Of a stretch of DNA of 64,000 nucleotides, positions 22,801 to 34,542 are shown in pieces. The stretch spans positions 939,596 to 1,003,595 of the forward strand of contig NC_053149.1 of NCBI RefSeq assembly GCF_016808335.1. The letters run 5' to 3'. The stretch is from Panicum virgatum. Taxonomy: Eukaryota; Streptophyta; Magnoliopsida; Poales; Poaceae. The position numbers and the translations under genes were made by a program. How positions within the stretch are numbered: position 1 is the stretch's first letter; every line of letters begins with the position of its first letter. Under the pieces are notes generated by a model. It worked only from the letters and a program-made list of their open reading frames with translations, was not told where the DNA came from and searched no databases.

Positions 22801-24483
22801 TAGAGGAGTCAAATTCGATAGAACAGGAGTTGTCAGCAGTAAACTGGCGAATAGAAAGAAGGTTGTGAACCATTTGAGGAGCAACAAGAACATTAGGAAG
22901 ACGAGGAGCAGAACCCACGGCGGTGACAGGAAGGCAAGACCCATCACCAACCATGATAGAAGAAGGACAAGAGGGGTGTGGGGGTCGGACAGAAGAGAGG
23001 ATACCAGCATCGGGAGTGGTGTGGAACGAGGCACCCGAGTCGGCGATCCACTCGGTGCTGGTCGGCGGCGTCAGTCCCATGGTGCTGAAGGACTGCGCCA
23101 GAGCGGCCTGGTCCCACCCCCAGGCTAGGTCGGCTGCTGGCTGGGCTGAGTGGGCGGGGTCCAGGACGGCGCGAAGAGTGGAGCAGCGCCAGTGAACATG
23201 GCCGCCGGCTGGAGCTGAGGACGAGGCCCCCCTCCCGGACCCTGGAACGGCCACATCGAGATGCGCCCTGACCATGGGTTGCTAAAGGATGGGCAGGGCG
23301 TACCTCCAGCGGCAGGGGCAGGAGCAGGAGCGGGAGCCGGAGCCAGTGTCGGCGCGCCCCGACGGCCCCCACCGGTACCGGTGCTCCCAGAAGCAGGGCC
23401 ACCAGTGCCACCACCACCACCCCGTCGCCGGCGACGTCCACGGCCCCCCTCCTCCGGTCTGCCCTGCGGGAGCAGCACCAAGGAGGGAGGTGGCAGGAGC
23501 AGCGGAGGAGGTCGGTGGAGTAGCCACGAGCGCGGCGGGGGTGGGCGAGGACGATCCAGGCGCGAGACCCCTGGTGATCTCCTCGAGGGCGAGGTCGTCC
23601 CGAACCTGCAGTAAGGTGGGAAAGGGCCTCTGGCGGGCGATCCAGCCCTTCAGGTGGTCGTAGGTGCTGCTCAGTCCCCGTAGGACATTGAGCACCAAGA
23701 CCCGATCGGACACCGGATCCCCGAGGTCGTGAAGAGCATCGGCCATGCTCTTCATCCGCCGGCAGTACTCACCGACGGAGAGGTCGCCCTGCACGAAGGT
23801 GCGGAAGGTGGCGTCGAGCTGGAGGGCGCGATACTCGGCATTGCCGAGGAACTTCCCCTCGAGCGCCACCCAAGCCTGCCGCGCGGTGCCGCCGTGGGTC
23901 CTGACGAGGTCCTGCAGATCTAGGGAGATGGTCCCGAAGATCCAGGACATGGCGACGCTGTCGAGGCGTAGCCACGCCACGTCCCGCGCCTCGATCGGCG
24001 AGTCGACGAGGACGTGGTCGTCGAGGGCGTAGCGGCGGATGGTGAGGAGGACCTGGTCCCGCCAGGGCCGTAGGAGGAGGACGCGGGGTCGAGGAGGACG
24101 GAGACTAGGGCCTTAATGTTCTGGACGCTGGCTGCCTGGAGGTGGAGCTGGGCGACCATGGGGTCGGTCGGGTCGTACCGAGCTCTAGATCCAGCAGGCG
24201 AGGCCTGGTGGGAGGAGGAGGCGCCGTGCTCGGGGTCGACTGGCTGGCCGGAGGAGATGCGGAGGTAGCGCTCCGCCTCGGCGACCCGGAGAACCAGAGC
24301 GTCGGCCGTGGCGCGCTCGCGCTCCCAGGGGAGGGCTGCCACACGGACCCGCTCCAGGGCCGCCGAAGCCTCCGACTTGGCGGCGAGGAGGGCCGCGGCG
24401 AGGGCGGCGTCGGCCTGCTGCCCACGGAAGGCGGCGGCGGAGAGTGGCGCATCCGCAGGGGCCATCCCGAGGCCCAACCACAC
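19822..24483 (-). pseudogene. Copia gag-pol remnant
   Basis: Domains read on the minus strand are, in order: an Ala-rich gag N-terminus (from about 24483), a UBN2-type gag core around FVQGDLSVGEYCRRMKSMAD (about 23800), a Gly-rich linker, GAG-pre-integrase (WHRLFGHPGRDVL, near 22620), integrase with HCDLW and DNGREF (22460-22260), reverse transcriptase with YVDDIV (about 20780), and RNase H with TDADWAGCPDTRRSTSGY (about 20250) and a terminal FTKGLP (19860). Breaks are a one-base loss near 24068, a frame change in an A8 run near 22510, and stops at 21550, 20455 and 20140, among others. The start codon is uncertain because the gag N-terminus lies in a frame-disturbed GC-rich segment. Confidence 0.85.
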
Positions 24484-25039
24484 GGGATCGACCGCGGCGG
24501 CGTCGGCGGTGGCGGCCTGCTTGCCCGCAGCGATCGCGGCGCGGTGGGCCGCAGCGGCAGTGGCGGCCGCATCACCGGCCAGCGGCTGCAGCAGGGGCTG
24601 CAGGGGCCGGGAGCACCCCCACGGCCCCTGCGCCCGCGCCCCCTGTGCCAGCGCCAGCAGTGGCGGCGGCGGCGGCAGGGGCGCGCTGGGCAGCGGCGGC
24701 GGCGTCCGCGGCTCCCCCCGCGCCCCCTGCGCCCGCAGTGGCGGCGGCGGTGGTAGGGGTCTGCGTCGGCGCCTGCGGCCATCGCGACCGCGGCGTACGG
24801 CGGCCGCGGGCCTCCCAGGGCGCGCAGCGCGGCTGCAGCAGAGGAGGAGAGGGGCCAGGCGGCGGCGGCGGCCGCGGCGCCTAGCGCGCCCGACGCAGCA
24901 CTCCCCGCGCCCGGAGCAAAGGAGGAGGAGGAGGAAGGGAGGGGAGGGAAGGAGGAGAGGGAAAGGGAGGGGGCCGGCGGCGCCGGGTGCTGCGGGCTGG
25001 GAGGGAGGGAGGAAGGAAGGAGAGGAACCCTAACCCTAT

Positions 25040-25052
25040 GCTAATGATACCA
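25040..25052 (-). other. Copia primer binding site
   Basis: TGGTATCATTAGC on the minus strand directly follows the 5' LTR. It resembles the initiator tRNA-Met 3' end complement with changes in the middle. Confidence 0.7.
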
Positions 25053-25183
25053 TAATGAAGGGAATAAATAATGAAGGGAATAATTGTTGTATTCCTCAAA
25101 CCCTAGATGGGTGGGTATATATAGAATCTATACATGGACCTCTAGGTGGGCCTCTATACACATGGGCTCAATATACTCCAACA
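25053..25183 (-). repeat. Copia 5' LTR (131 bp)
   Basis: It is like the 3' LTR but carries an extra 16-bp tandem copy of 'taatgaagggaataaa' at its inner end. Confidence 0.88.
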
Positions 25184-25188
25184 GTTAT

Positions 25189-25617
25189 CACCAGCAAGCA
25201 ACCACTACTGACCAGGACACATCATACCAAGAAGAATGCCCTTGCAAGGTAGTAGTGCGAGTGAGTAGTAGACCACCAGGGAGACAAACTGAAGCACATG
25301 ACGAAAAGCTCAACCCTCCGTTGGAGACGAAATGCACACAGCAACCCTGCTGCCTGTGTGGGCTCTCGTTGCACATGGGATGATGGGCCACATAAAAAAC
25401 AATGTCAACAAACACCCAACAGATGACAGATCCACCACCTCCCTCTACAGGTAGGAGCGACCCCCACTACCATGCCATGATTCAAAACAGTAAATCCACC
25501 AAAACTAAGGTCCTACATGGCCATTGCCTTATAACAAAGTAAAAAAAAAGGAGGACCTTATCAGGGATTCCTACAATTCAGTGTGTACTTTTACAACAAC
25601 AGGCTGAACTGCAGGCC
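25189..25617. other. 3' flank of the ASCC1-like gene
   Basis: This is probably the 3' UTR and downstream region of the minus-strand gene ending at 25618. No domain or repeat was recognised. Confidence 0.4.
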
Positions 25618-28600
25618 TCACTCTGCCCGCATCTCCGCAGGCAAGGGGATTGACGAGCAGCAATGGTAGTACCCGCTTTCGTCAAATTTGAATCTCTGTG
25701 AAAGGTGGACCTCAGGAATGTGGTATTCGCCCCACTCCTCTTTCCCGTATTTCCTGAATATATCCCGGGCGTCAAAAGAATCGTTCCACTGGTTCCGTTT
25801 CTTGCTGCAGTCAGAACAAGACAGACACAATAATGCAAGTGAATGCTACTGCATTACCGAGGTCCAAGGTGCAGCACAAAAGGTTTTTGCTTTCACCTCT
25901 TTCTGTGCCGCACGTTCATTATGGTTGCGTGCAACTGCAATAGCAAAGGGACAAGACTATTATCAACTCAACAAAAAAGAGCCATACTGTATAGTGGTAT
26001 ATTCAGTTTAAGTATGAAAATCCATTATATGGTGCATACCAAAAAAAAGGTAATATATATGTACTGCCAAGTACTATACATTGCCAAAACTGCAAATCCG
26101 AAGAACAAAATGAAACTACTTAACCATCTAATTACACACCTTCAATTCTTGTCTCGCATCCCTTTCGAGAACTAGACCTGACTTGACAAAAGCATCAATT
26201 ATGACTTCTGATAAAGTGCAAGTTAGTCAAGAGAAACATACGCATAAGATCGTTTGATTGATCATAGTTCATAGCAATAAAGTAAAAAGAAAAGAAAGAA
26301 ATACAGACAATGCCATCTAATAGTAAACCCGCAGATTGCTTCTTACAAAAATCTAAATGATTAACAGTAAATAGACACTGCTTAAATAGTAATCACTTCA
26401 TCAGAAGATCCAAAGGATACTGCAAGCACGTGCTAGGCGTCCTTCCCCACCAACTTCCAACACTGGAGCATATACAACCCGGGCCTTAGCTGGAGAGCCT
26501 TTCATGCATGTCTGAATTTCAGTGAAACTTTGAATCGTCACATTAAGGCTGTGGAAAAACTACAAAAAATATCTTGAACTAAGGGCAAGTATCATAGCAC
26601 TCTGACATCAAATTTCCCTTTGGCAAAACTGAAAGAGAATACCGTGAGCTGTGAAAAGGTGTCCAGATATTAATGCGCTGTTCTTTGGCTCCGATTCTCA
26701 ACTCAAATTTTATTCTTCCAGTTATGAATAAATAAGCTTCCAGTGCTGATAACACGAGAGTTTGTCATGCATGTCTGATTTTAATTGGAACTTTAAATGA
26801 TCACAAAAGCTGTGGTAAAGACTAGAAGGCAAGCAACAAATGTCCCCTTGGTATTTGGCTCAGATTCTTGAGTCTCTTTTTTTCGTTCCAAACATTCATG
26901 TATAAATAAGTTAGGAGTGCTGATAACCTGAATATTCAAGAATCATATACTTTCAGATCCAAAGGAGACTCACCAGACCTCTAAGCTGTATGGAGATAGG
27001 TCGGTTTTCCAAAGCTTCATTTACTTGGATAGATATCGACTGCATCCAGGAAATAGTGTGTTAAATTTCTTATTGTTTGGCCAGCTATACATTCCTTACG
27101 GTGGTTCAGTGAATCATCGCAGTACCTGGAGCACATCCGAAGCCTTAGCTATGCGATCCTTGTTCCACAACTTCAACATAACAACAGTAAGGTGAAATGT
27201 TTTGGGTTTGATAAATATTGACTTGTCAATGCCAAAATCTACAGGCGACAAATAAGAACTAACTCAAAGCCTGAAGGGAACAAAAAATTGTAACATGGAA
27301 ATACATAGAACAGGATTAATTATTTTTAAAATGCTAATAACAAGGTCAGAAAAATTTCTAGAGATTCCGTTTGAGGTAAAGCTTTGTGCTCATAGGACAT
27401 CTGAAACAAGCATCTTTTAGGTAGAGACAACACGCCATTACATAAAAGCATCAAAGTTTCATAGCAAAGTTGTCGGTATTAACTCTAGGAATAACTTCAA
27501 CAAGGAATGCAAGGAAATTATATAAACTAGAAAAGCTTTTAAACCTGATCGGGAGCCTTTACTATCAATGTTCACTTCAACAGACTTTTCTTGAACTTGA
27601 AGATTGATGGAAACACTTGAGCTATCTCCTTGCTTGTGGTCATGATCCATTTCATCAATAGAACCTTCACTTCGGCTCTCATCTTTATCACTTTCTTCAT
27701 TAGAAGCAGAAGACCCAAGTATTGAGCTCTGGAAGTAGTTGAGCTTGTCAACAAGATCGGGGTGGATAGCCAATGGAAGTGATATGAAATGGGAGTAGTC
27801 CAGCATCCGACTTTGGACAGCCTGAGGAGAAGCACAGAGTAATTATGATGACCCAATAAATAAACAAGATCAGGAAATGAGAAAACAAGCAGTTGCAGAC
27901 TGCAGCAAGTAAAACTTTATTCAAATTCCACCAAGGACAGTATCTTTTGACAACCGCACATGCACAAATGAGCAGGATGCCATTATGAAATAACAGCTAG
28001 TGCACAGTAAGCAATTTCAAGTTGGTTTGATAATTCACTATGTGATGCGTTTGATAATTGGCACTAACAATTCTGCAACACATGTACAAAGCCGTGCTAG
28101 TTTCACACTAAGCATTGGTAATTAAGATTCTATACTTAATGATGGACAGTATGGATAAGAACAAGGATATAAAAAAATCACATTTGAAACCAAACATAGC
28201 ACATTACTATTCTCCTCATTATCGTAAAAGAGATAAATTAACATGTCGAATGATTCAATGAGCAATGTAAACATATGCTAACCATCTACTGAAGTAGTAC
28301 ATTGGATACCTACCTCTTCAAGAACATTTGCAATCATCTGCGATGCTTTTCTAATACTTTCAGAACTTGTACCTTCGAGGACTGAAAAATATTCCATGAA
28401 TCATTATATAGTACCTTCAGTTAGATCAGGAAATACCTAGAAGCTTATTATACCAAACCAATTTTGATAGAAGCATGAGCATATATATACCAACAGAAGT
28501 CTCATCCCTTGATGATGGGAAGATAATTTTCACTCCAGTATCCTCTTCAATCTTCTTCTGCATAGACCCACTACATACCAAAGAATGAAAATTAAGATCA

Positions 28601-30224
28601 TAAATGAAGTCCAAGAATTATCCGTAATGAAGGGTACATATGTGAAACAGATCAAGAGATCAATACCCTTTTCCCTTCACAAAGTGCATCAAAGGAACAT
28701 CTACCTGAAACAGAACGAGTGAATCTATTAATACTGTTCAGACACAGTAAAGCAGGTAGAGAAAAAAAAAACTTAAAGTGGTTAGTGAAAAAATCAGGTT
28801 ACTTAAACGCATCTGAATGACATACCTGAATAGAGGAGGAATATGTCTCAGAGAAATTGGACCCATCAAGATCCTTATTAAAGCCTGATACCTCCAAATT
28901 GTCTTCTATAACTACTTTAGTTGAACTGGAGTCCAAACTTAAATTATTTTTTGACAATGATGCATTGTTGGTGGTAACTTCAATAACAACATTATTAGCT
29001 CCGTCCAACACCAAATTATCACTAGAAGTTATGCAATCTTCTACAACTTGTCTGCTTCCAGAACTTGATGTCTCATTAACATCATCTGCATCATGTGGTA
29101 TTATAAGATAGTTCAGAAATGGCACAAATGTACTACACACACTAGAAGGTTAAAAGGGACAGGAACCAAAGTTATACAAGAAATTGATGATAGGTTATAA
29201 GGGGAAAAAAGGGCTATAAGAAAGGTGCCATCTTCAGTAACAAGGGAAATTAGCTTTCAAAACTACTTTTGAAGTTGTATGCACCAACAACAATTACTTA
29301 TCGCTTATCAGAAAGAACGGTTAGGAGCATTGCCAATGGATTGGGATCTTAAAGGCGATGCTCATAACAGAAAGCCATGGATGTTGAGTACATTGAAAGT
29401 AAATAGTATCACTTCAGACTAGCAGGTAAGCAATGTTATTCAAGAATTGCATTAATTTGCTAAAACGGTAAAACCACTTATGTGATATTACTTCATATTA
29501 ATTTTATTAACTTAATCTGTATCCTCAATAGCTTAAAAAAGTACCAACAATCTAGGAAATTACTTAGTCTGAATAATTACGGATATCATTTTAAGATGAG
29601 AAAGCATCCTTTCAACTTTCAAGAACAGAATTTCCTGGATTCCTACCAAATCCAGATAGACTTAAACATTTATCTACCCTATCACCAATGCCCAATATGG
29701 CAGTATCACAAATTTTAACTGGTTCCTGCACTCTATGGTCTTTCTTGTTTTAACTACTACACATTTACTCTTGGTCTTGATTTTTCTTTTCTCAAGGTGA
29801 ACCCTCCAATTCTGTAAACTATTCATGCCCTTCCCAGATATAGGAAATCCTAAGAATGCAGCTTCCGAAGTTACATAATTTAAGCTCAGTATTATCAAAA
29901 GGGACATAAGGAAATATTTAACACTTAATAGAGATATTAATACGAGTGTGTTGGAAAAGGTTAAGTATCTCCAAAAGATCAGAATTAGGACTCAGCAAGG
30001 TTGAAATGCACAACGCATTCGACAATTTTATTTGAAGAAATGTTATGCATTTATGAATTATGGTGATCTTTTGTCAAGGTGCAAAAAGGAATGCAGATTG
30101 CAGATGGGGCACTCGCACCTTTCTGGGGAACTGCTTCAGTTGAGATTGGTCTCCATTTCTGCACCGGTGACTTTCTTTTCTTGTGTTTTGCCAGATTACC
30201 TGATCCTCCATGTGCCCCTTCCAT
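25618..30224 (-). CDS. ASCC1-like protein: KH domain plus 2H phosphoesterase (activating signal cointegrator 1 complex subunit 1 family)
   Basis: Twelve coding exons join in frame to 463 residues: 30119-30224, 28826-29085, 28667-28704, 28491-28570, 28314-28381, 27545-27821, 27126-27238, 26974-27039, 26421-26511, 26140-26207, 25897-25934 and 25618-25804. A basic N-terminus and a Ser/Asn-rich linker precede a KH domain with VPLMHFVKGKGGSMQKKI (GKGG loop at 133-136). A 2H phosphoesterase fold follows, with its two histidine motifs H-L-T (292-294) and H-A-T (391-393) both intact. This order is that of human ASCC1 and plant homologues. They bind RNA and act with the ASCC complex in transcription and alkylation repair in animals; the plant role is not established to my knowledge. 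The end 'GYYHCCSSIPLP' is family-typical. The start at 30224 is the first Met in the second transcribed exon. Confidence 0.9.
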
Positions 30225-31090
30225 CACAAATGAGGCCAACTTATTTTGACCTACTGATCCCTGCAATGTACAAAGAACTAATTTAGTGAAACACCACATT
30301 GTTGGATATAGTTCTGAAGCATGAAGTGAGAAAAATGAGGAACGAGAACTTGTGGCCAGAGCATATAAACCACCAAAGGAAAAGGTGAGGTGCTAGAACA
30401 ATCCAGGGCAGAGACGGAAGATTTTCAGGTGGTTGTTGACTTGTTGTGTAGGTAGGCACTCATAGTTCTGCTACTTAAACTGGCATGCCCAACAAATCCA
30501 CTGCCAACCCAACCCCAAGTAAACAGTCTGGCAGCAGTGAAATCGCCACTGTCTGCTCGGATCAGCAGATTAGCGCCATGACGAGTGTCAGTGAGACATC
30601 GCCAGTACAAATCCGGTATAGAAATTAAAAAGAAAAGAAATTGGAAGCAGAGCGATTAACCTGGTGGAAGTAACGAAGCGGCGGACCGGCGGCGCATGGA
30701 ATTAGAGGCCGAGTAAGCTGACTAGCCCTAACGCAGAACAAAAAAAAGAAGAGAGAAATCAAACCGGGGAGATTCTAACTGAAGGTGATTTAAGCTTTGG
30801 CCCGTAGTACTGGAGGGAACAACTAACAAGAATGCGTCGGGGAGGGGGCGTACCTTGCGAGCAGAGACCTGCAGGCGAACATGGATGGGATGGGATGGGA
30901 GGCGTCGAGCCGTGAAATGAAAGATTTGGGCGAGATTGATACGGGCGGACGGGCACGCGGTTGGATCGGGCGCGGTGATGTGCTGCTACTCCGGTTAACC
31001 GGTGCACGCGGCTAGGAGGGTGAGAGATTGGGTCCTTCGAAGATAGACCGGTGCGAGCAGAGGTCGCCACGGCGGCAGGTGCTTGTTGGC
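30225..31090 (-). promoter_or_regulatory. 5' leader, leader intron and promoter region of the ASCC1-like gene
   Basis: A likely non-coding first exon ends with AAG|GTACGC (exon edge 30854) and joins an acceptor TTGCAG at 30261-30263, giving a leader intron of 593 bp (30261-30853). The GC-rich area 30855-31090 probably contains the transcription start. An ATG at 30882 would open a 12-codon upstream ORF that spans the junction. Confidence 0.45.
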
Positions 31091-31310
31091 TGCTCCGGCG
31101 CCGGCATGGAAACTATTATTTGCCAAATAACTAGGAGTCTTTTTTAAAATACTGGATATAAAATTTTTCTTCTCCCGGAATCAGCGATGGCCGGGTGGCA
31201 GAAGCTATAGTTGGAGAAATTTTGAGTTAGAAACTTGGGATCTTCTCCGTATGCAACGTTGAATGAAGGAGTCTTCAAAAGCCTCCAACTATTACGATCG
31301 GATTGCATCA

Positions 31311-31559
31311 CTCCTCAAACTAAAAAACGGATATTTAACATTTCTAGCTTCACAAAACTATTTGCTAAACCACTTTAGTGGAGGAAGAGAGAAAGGCATC
31401 TCTCTTACAAGCGGGTCCCACATGCCACAAGTTCATATCAGTATTTTTGTCCGGCTCCACGTGGCTAAAACCGCTATGCAAATCCAGCCAGAGTTAAGTA
31501 AACAGTTTTCTGAAGTTATAGAGAAGTTAAATATCCTTTTTGTTTTTTAGTTTGGGGGT
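31311..31559. repeat. MITE-like inverted repeat
   Basis: 'ctcctcaaactaaaaaacgg' at 31311 has an imperfect reverse complement at about 31535-31559, around a loop of about 200 bp. The family was not identified and no target duplication was fixed. It lies in the roughly 700-bp spacer between the ASCC1-like promoter and the PH-domain gene. Confidence 0.45.
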
Positions 31560-31798
31560 GTAGTCCGACGACTCCGACCGCATACTTGGATTACGTAGAC
31601 TTCTTTAAAGATTGAATTCCAGATGAAACCTAGTGATTTTCTCCGTAGATGAAGGAGAAGAAGAAGGCCGTCCAGATTTCTTGGCTTTGTCAGACTAAAT
31701 TGAAGTTCCAATTTCTGCAATTAGCAGCCAAATTTACAACACAAACGGTTCTCAGTTCTCACAACCCCACGATGGTGCCTTGCATTGTCGATGGATAT

Positions 31799-33369
31799 TT
31801 ACAAGGCGTTGTTCATGCTATCACGGCGGACTAGAATCTCCGTGATGCCCTGAACCCACTTGTGCTGATCATACTTGTTCCTGCACTCGAACTCGATCAC
31901 CCTTTCCACCGTCCTGATCCCGAAGTATCCTCTCTTATGGCTTCCATCCTCGAGCTCCCTGCCTGCCCATGCCGGTATCTCAGAGCAAACATCGAGGACC
32001 ACACCTGGAATGCAGCGTCATTGAGACGGAGACTTGACAGTGAGTTGGATAGATACATGTTAAAGAGTGACAGATAAATCTGCTAAATGTTTCTAATCTT
32101 ACACTTCTTTGTTTTGATGAATGTGCCAGCCATATGCGCACTCTGCATCTTGAGAATCACCTGGAAAAAAAAATCAGGTCGTGTTCGGTCAGCATCAGCA
32201 TCCATTGATCGATCCATGGGGGCAATTGGCAAAGTGTTATGTTCGTACTACCTGGAAGCTGGAGTTGATGTACACGGTGACAAGCTTCCAGTGGAGGATG
32301 CCCTGCCTGGTGCGTTTGAGAAGCTCGCCGCCCCTGGACACGAAGACCAGCGGCGAGATGTCTCTCTCCGGCTCCTTGCCGTCGCCGGGCAAAGCCGTCG
32401 CCTGGATCTCCTTGTGGAGCCTCGCCCGCAGCATCGCAGCCCCGCGTAAAGCTGCAAGCAGTGATGCCATCGTTTCTGATGTGGGATGTCTCTGCAATTC
32501 CAAGTTCAGTTTCTCAGGTCGTCGTGCCTACCCGTTGCCGCGCCGGCGGTGAGCGCCATGACGTCGCCGCTGGTCTGCGCGTTCACGGCCGAGTGGATGG
32601 CGGCCAGGATCTGGTCGTGGCTGGCGCCGATCGCCTGCGCCATCTCCACGCAGTGCGACGCCACCAGCGCGGCCGCGGACGCCACGGCCGCCGCGGTCTT
32701 GGTGGCGCCCCCATTCTTTGGCCGCTGCTCCGGCGGGGGCGACGAGAAGACCGCGCCGGCCACCAGCGCCGCGACCGCCGCGGCCACCCCAGCCACGGAC
32801 GTCGCCGCGTACGCCTGCGCGTTGCGGGACCGGGCCTCGGCGCGCTTCTTCTCCCGCTGCTCCTTGATCCACGCGCCCACCGTCTTCCCCCTCCCCGCGG
32901 CGCCACGAAGCAGCTGCACCTTGACGTCCAGGTTGGCCCTGGGAGAGACGGGCGGGCTCATCGCGCCGCCGGCTTCACCGGCCTGCGCCGCCGCGTCTGC
33001 TCTCTGCAGCAGACATCCACATATAAGAAGATCATGTTCACGTCCGTGCAAGATCGCCGATCATTTCATCGGATATCTGGCCGTTACCTGACGGCGGTGA
33101 TCGCTGTCAAGTGGTGGTGTTGGCCTCTGCTCCGTCGTAGCGACGGCGGCAGGAGAATCGGAAGCGGCCTTGCCGCAGCTGAGAACCTTGAGGGCCTTGG
33201 AGATCTCCGCTGCTGACAGGCTCCAGGACCTTGCTAGGAACTCCATCGTCTCCGTCGGGGTCTCAGGTGCTCGGACCGACGTCGGAGCCCACTTGTCGGC
33301 CGGGCTGCCTTCTTCCTCGATGCCCTCCAGCCTCGGAAGCTGCGCATTGTGGTCAGTGCATTGCTCCAT
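31799..33369 (-). CDS. VAN3-binding / FORKED1-like protein (auxin canalisation domain plus PH domain)
   Basis: Five exons join in frame to 405 residues: 33088-33369, 32532-33003, 32252-32451, 32103-32160 and 31799-32004. The N-terminal part has PETPTETMEFLARSWSLSAA, the hallmark of the plant DUF828/auxin-canalisation family. A long Ala-rich helical stretch (TSVAGVAAAVAALVAG and following) comes next. The C-terminal 120 residues are a plant PH domain, containing ISPLVFVSRGGELLKRT and ending near KWVQGITEILVRRDSMNNAL. Family members bind phosphoinositides and the ARF-GAP VAN3 at the trans-Golgi and act in leaf vein patterning and PIN traffic; this role is by homology. Exon 2 is extremely GC-rich and gives long shadow frames on the other strand. 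The start at 33369 is the first Met and fits the family N-terminus. Confidence 0.88.
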
Positions 33370-34468
33370 CGCCTGTCAAGAATCGAAGGTTGGTGCTGAA
33401 TCGCTGATTTAAATAACTGAATTTGCATGTACAAACTACATGTTAGGTTTGTCTCAGTCAAATGGTTATAGCTTTACAGTAGCAACCAGCAAAGCAAGAA
33501 GGATGTCAGAGGAGTGTTAGATGAATGTTAGCACGTACACACGCTTAAGAGGATGTCAGAGAGGGATCCTGTAGACTGAGAATCTGAGATTCTTGTTTGA
33601 TGCTAGGATGGGGCTCAATGACATGGACTCTTCTCCTGTCAGAGGAATCAGTTGAAGGCAAGTACAGAGCACCATGGAGGAGGAAGTTGCTGTCAGGTTT
33701 TGTCCTATATATGGAGTTTAGGAAGAGACAAGGTAGGCAGTGCTGCTAACTTATGTTGCATCTAGCAGTCTGCAGGTGCGAGCTAATTCTATATTCTTCT
33801 ACAGTTACATCCTGGCTTTCTGCAGCTAATGCCTATTTATCTGCACAGTTCTTCCACCCAAATCATCAATAAAACAATAATTTTCAGCATCCATTTGCTA
33901 TTCCACTCAAGTCTAATCAAATGCCATTTCTTTCATTCCCAAGGCCTCCCATAAAAAGAGCTCAAAATTCGCTTTTCAAAGTGAAACGGCGTAGTGGGCA
34001 GCATCTTTATGTGCCGTGCACTTCCGTCCGTGGAGCCTATGGAGTCTGCTGCGTGCCTTTGGATTTAGGAAGGCTGAGCCTTGTTTCACTTTTACAGGTT
34101 CAGTAGAGAGGTGAAAACTCTCTGACAGTGACATAACTACCAAAACCTGTTTGATTCTGCAGGCGTTTGTTGTGTTGGCATCTGAAAGACTGAAGACTGA
34201 ACCCATGAGCTGAACATCATTCTGAACGAGGAACAGAACAGAGGAAGAGAAACATGGATTTGTTGGTCTTCAATTTTCAGGCAGAGCGTGATCATTAGAT
34301 GCGAGATAATTTGTAGTGTTGATCATATACTATGTAATGTATGTAATTGGGTGATGATGTGGTTACGTGCGCGTGATCTGAATCATTTGGTCAGCAACAA
34401 AATAAAGTGCACTACTACTGCCCAGGACATCGAGCTAAGTGCATGTCTGCATGGTATCTAGAAGTACT

Positions 34469-34542
<74 letters not shown>

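Larger units (their letters stand above)
19548..25183 (-). mobile_element. Ty1/Copia retrotransposon with very short LTRs
   Basis: This 5636-bp element is flanked by a 5-bp duplication GTTAT (19543-19547 and 25184-25188). The 5' LTR is 25053-25183 and the 3' LTR is 19548-19662. Reading the minus strand, the LTR starts TGTTGGAG. The primer site TGGTATCATTAGC (25040-25052) follows the 5' LTR and a GAGGGGG polypurine tract precedes the 3' LTR. The order gag, integrase, reverse transcriptase, RNase H identifies Copia. The two LTRs differ at six of 115 aligned sites plus a 16-bp duplication, so this is an older insertion than the Gypsy array. The coding region is broken in several places. Confidence 0.92.

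Noticed and set aside
24105..25033. Long Arg/Gly-rich frames near the Copia gag
   Set aside because: They are shadow frames of GC-rich gag and leader sequence. The authentic gag frame is on the minus strand.
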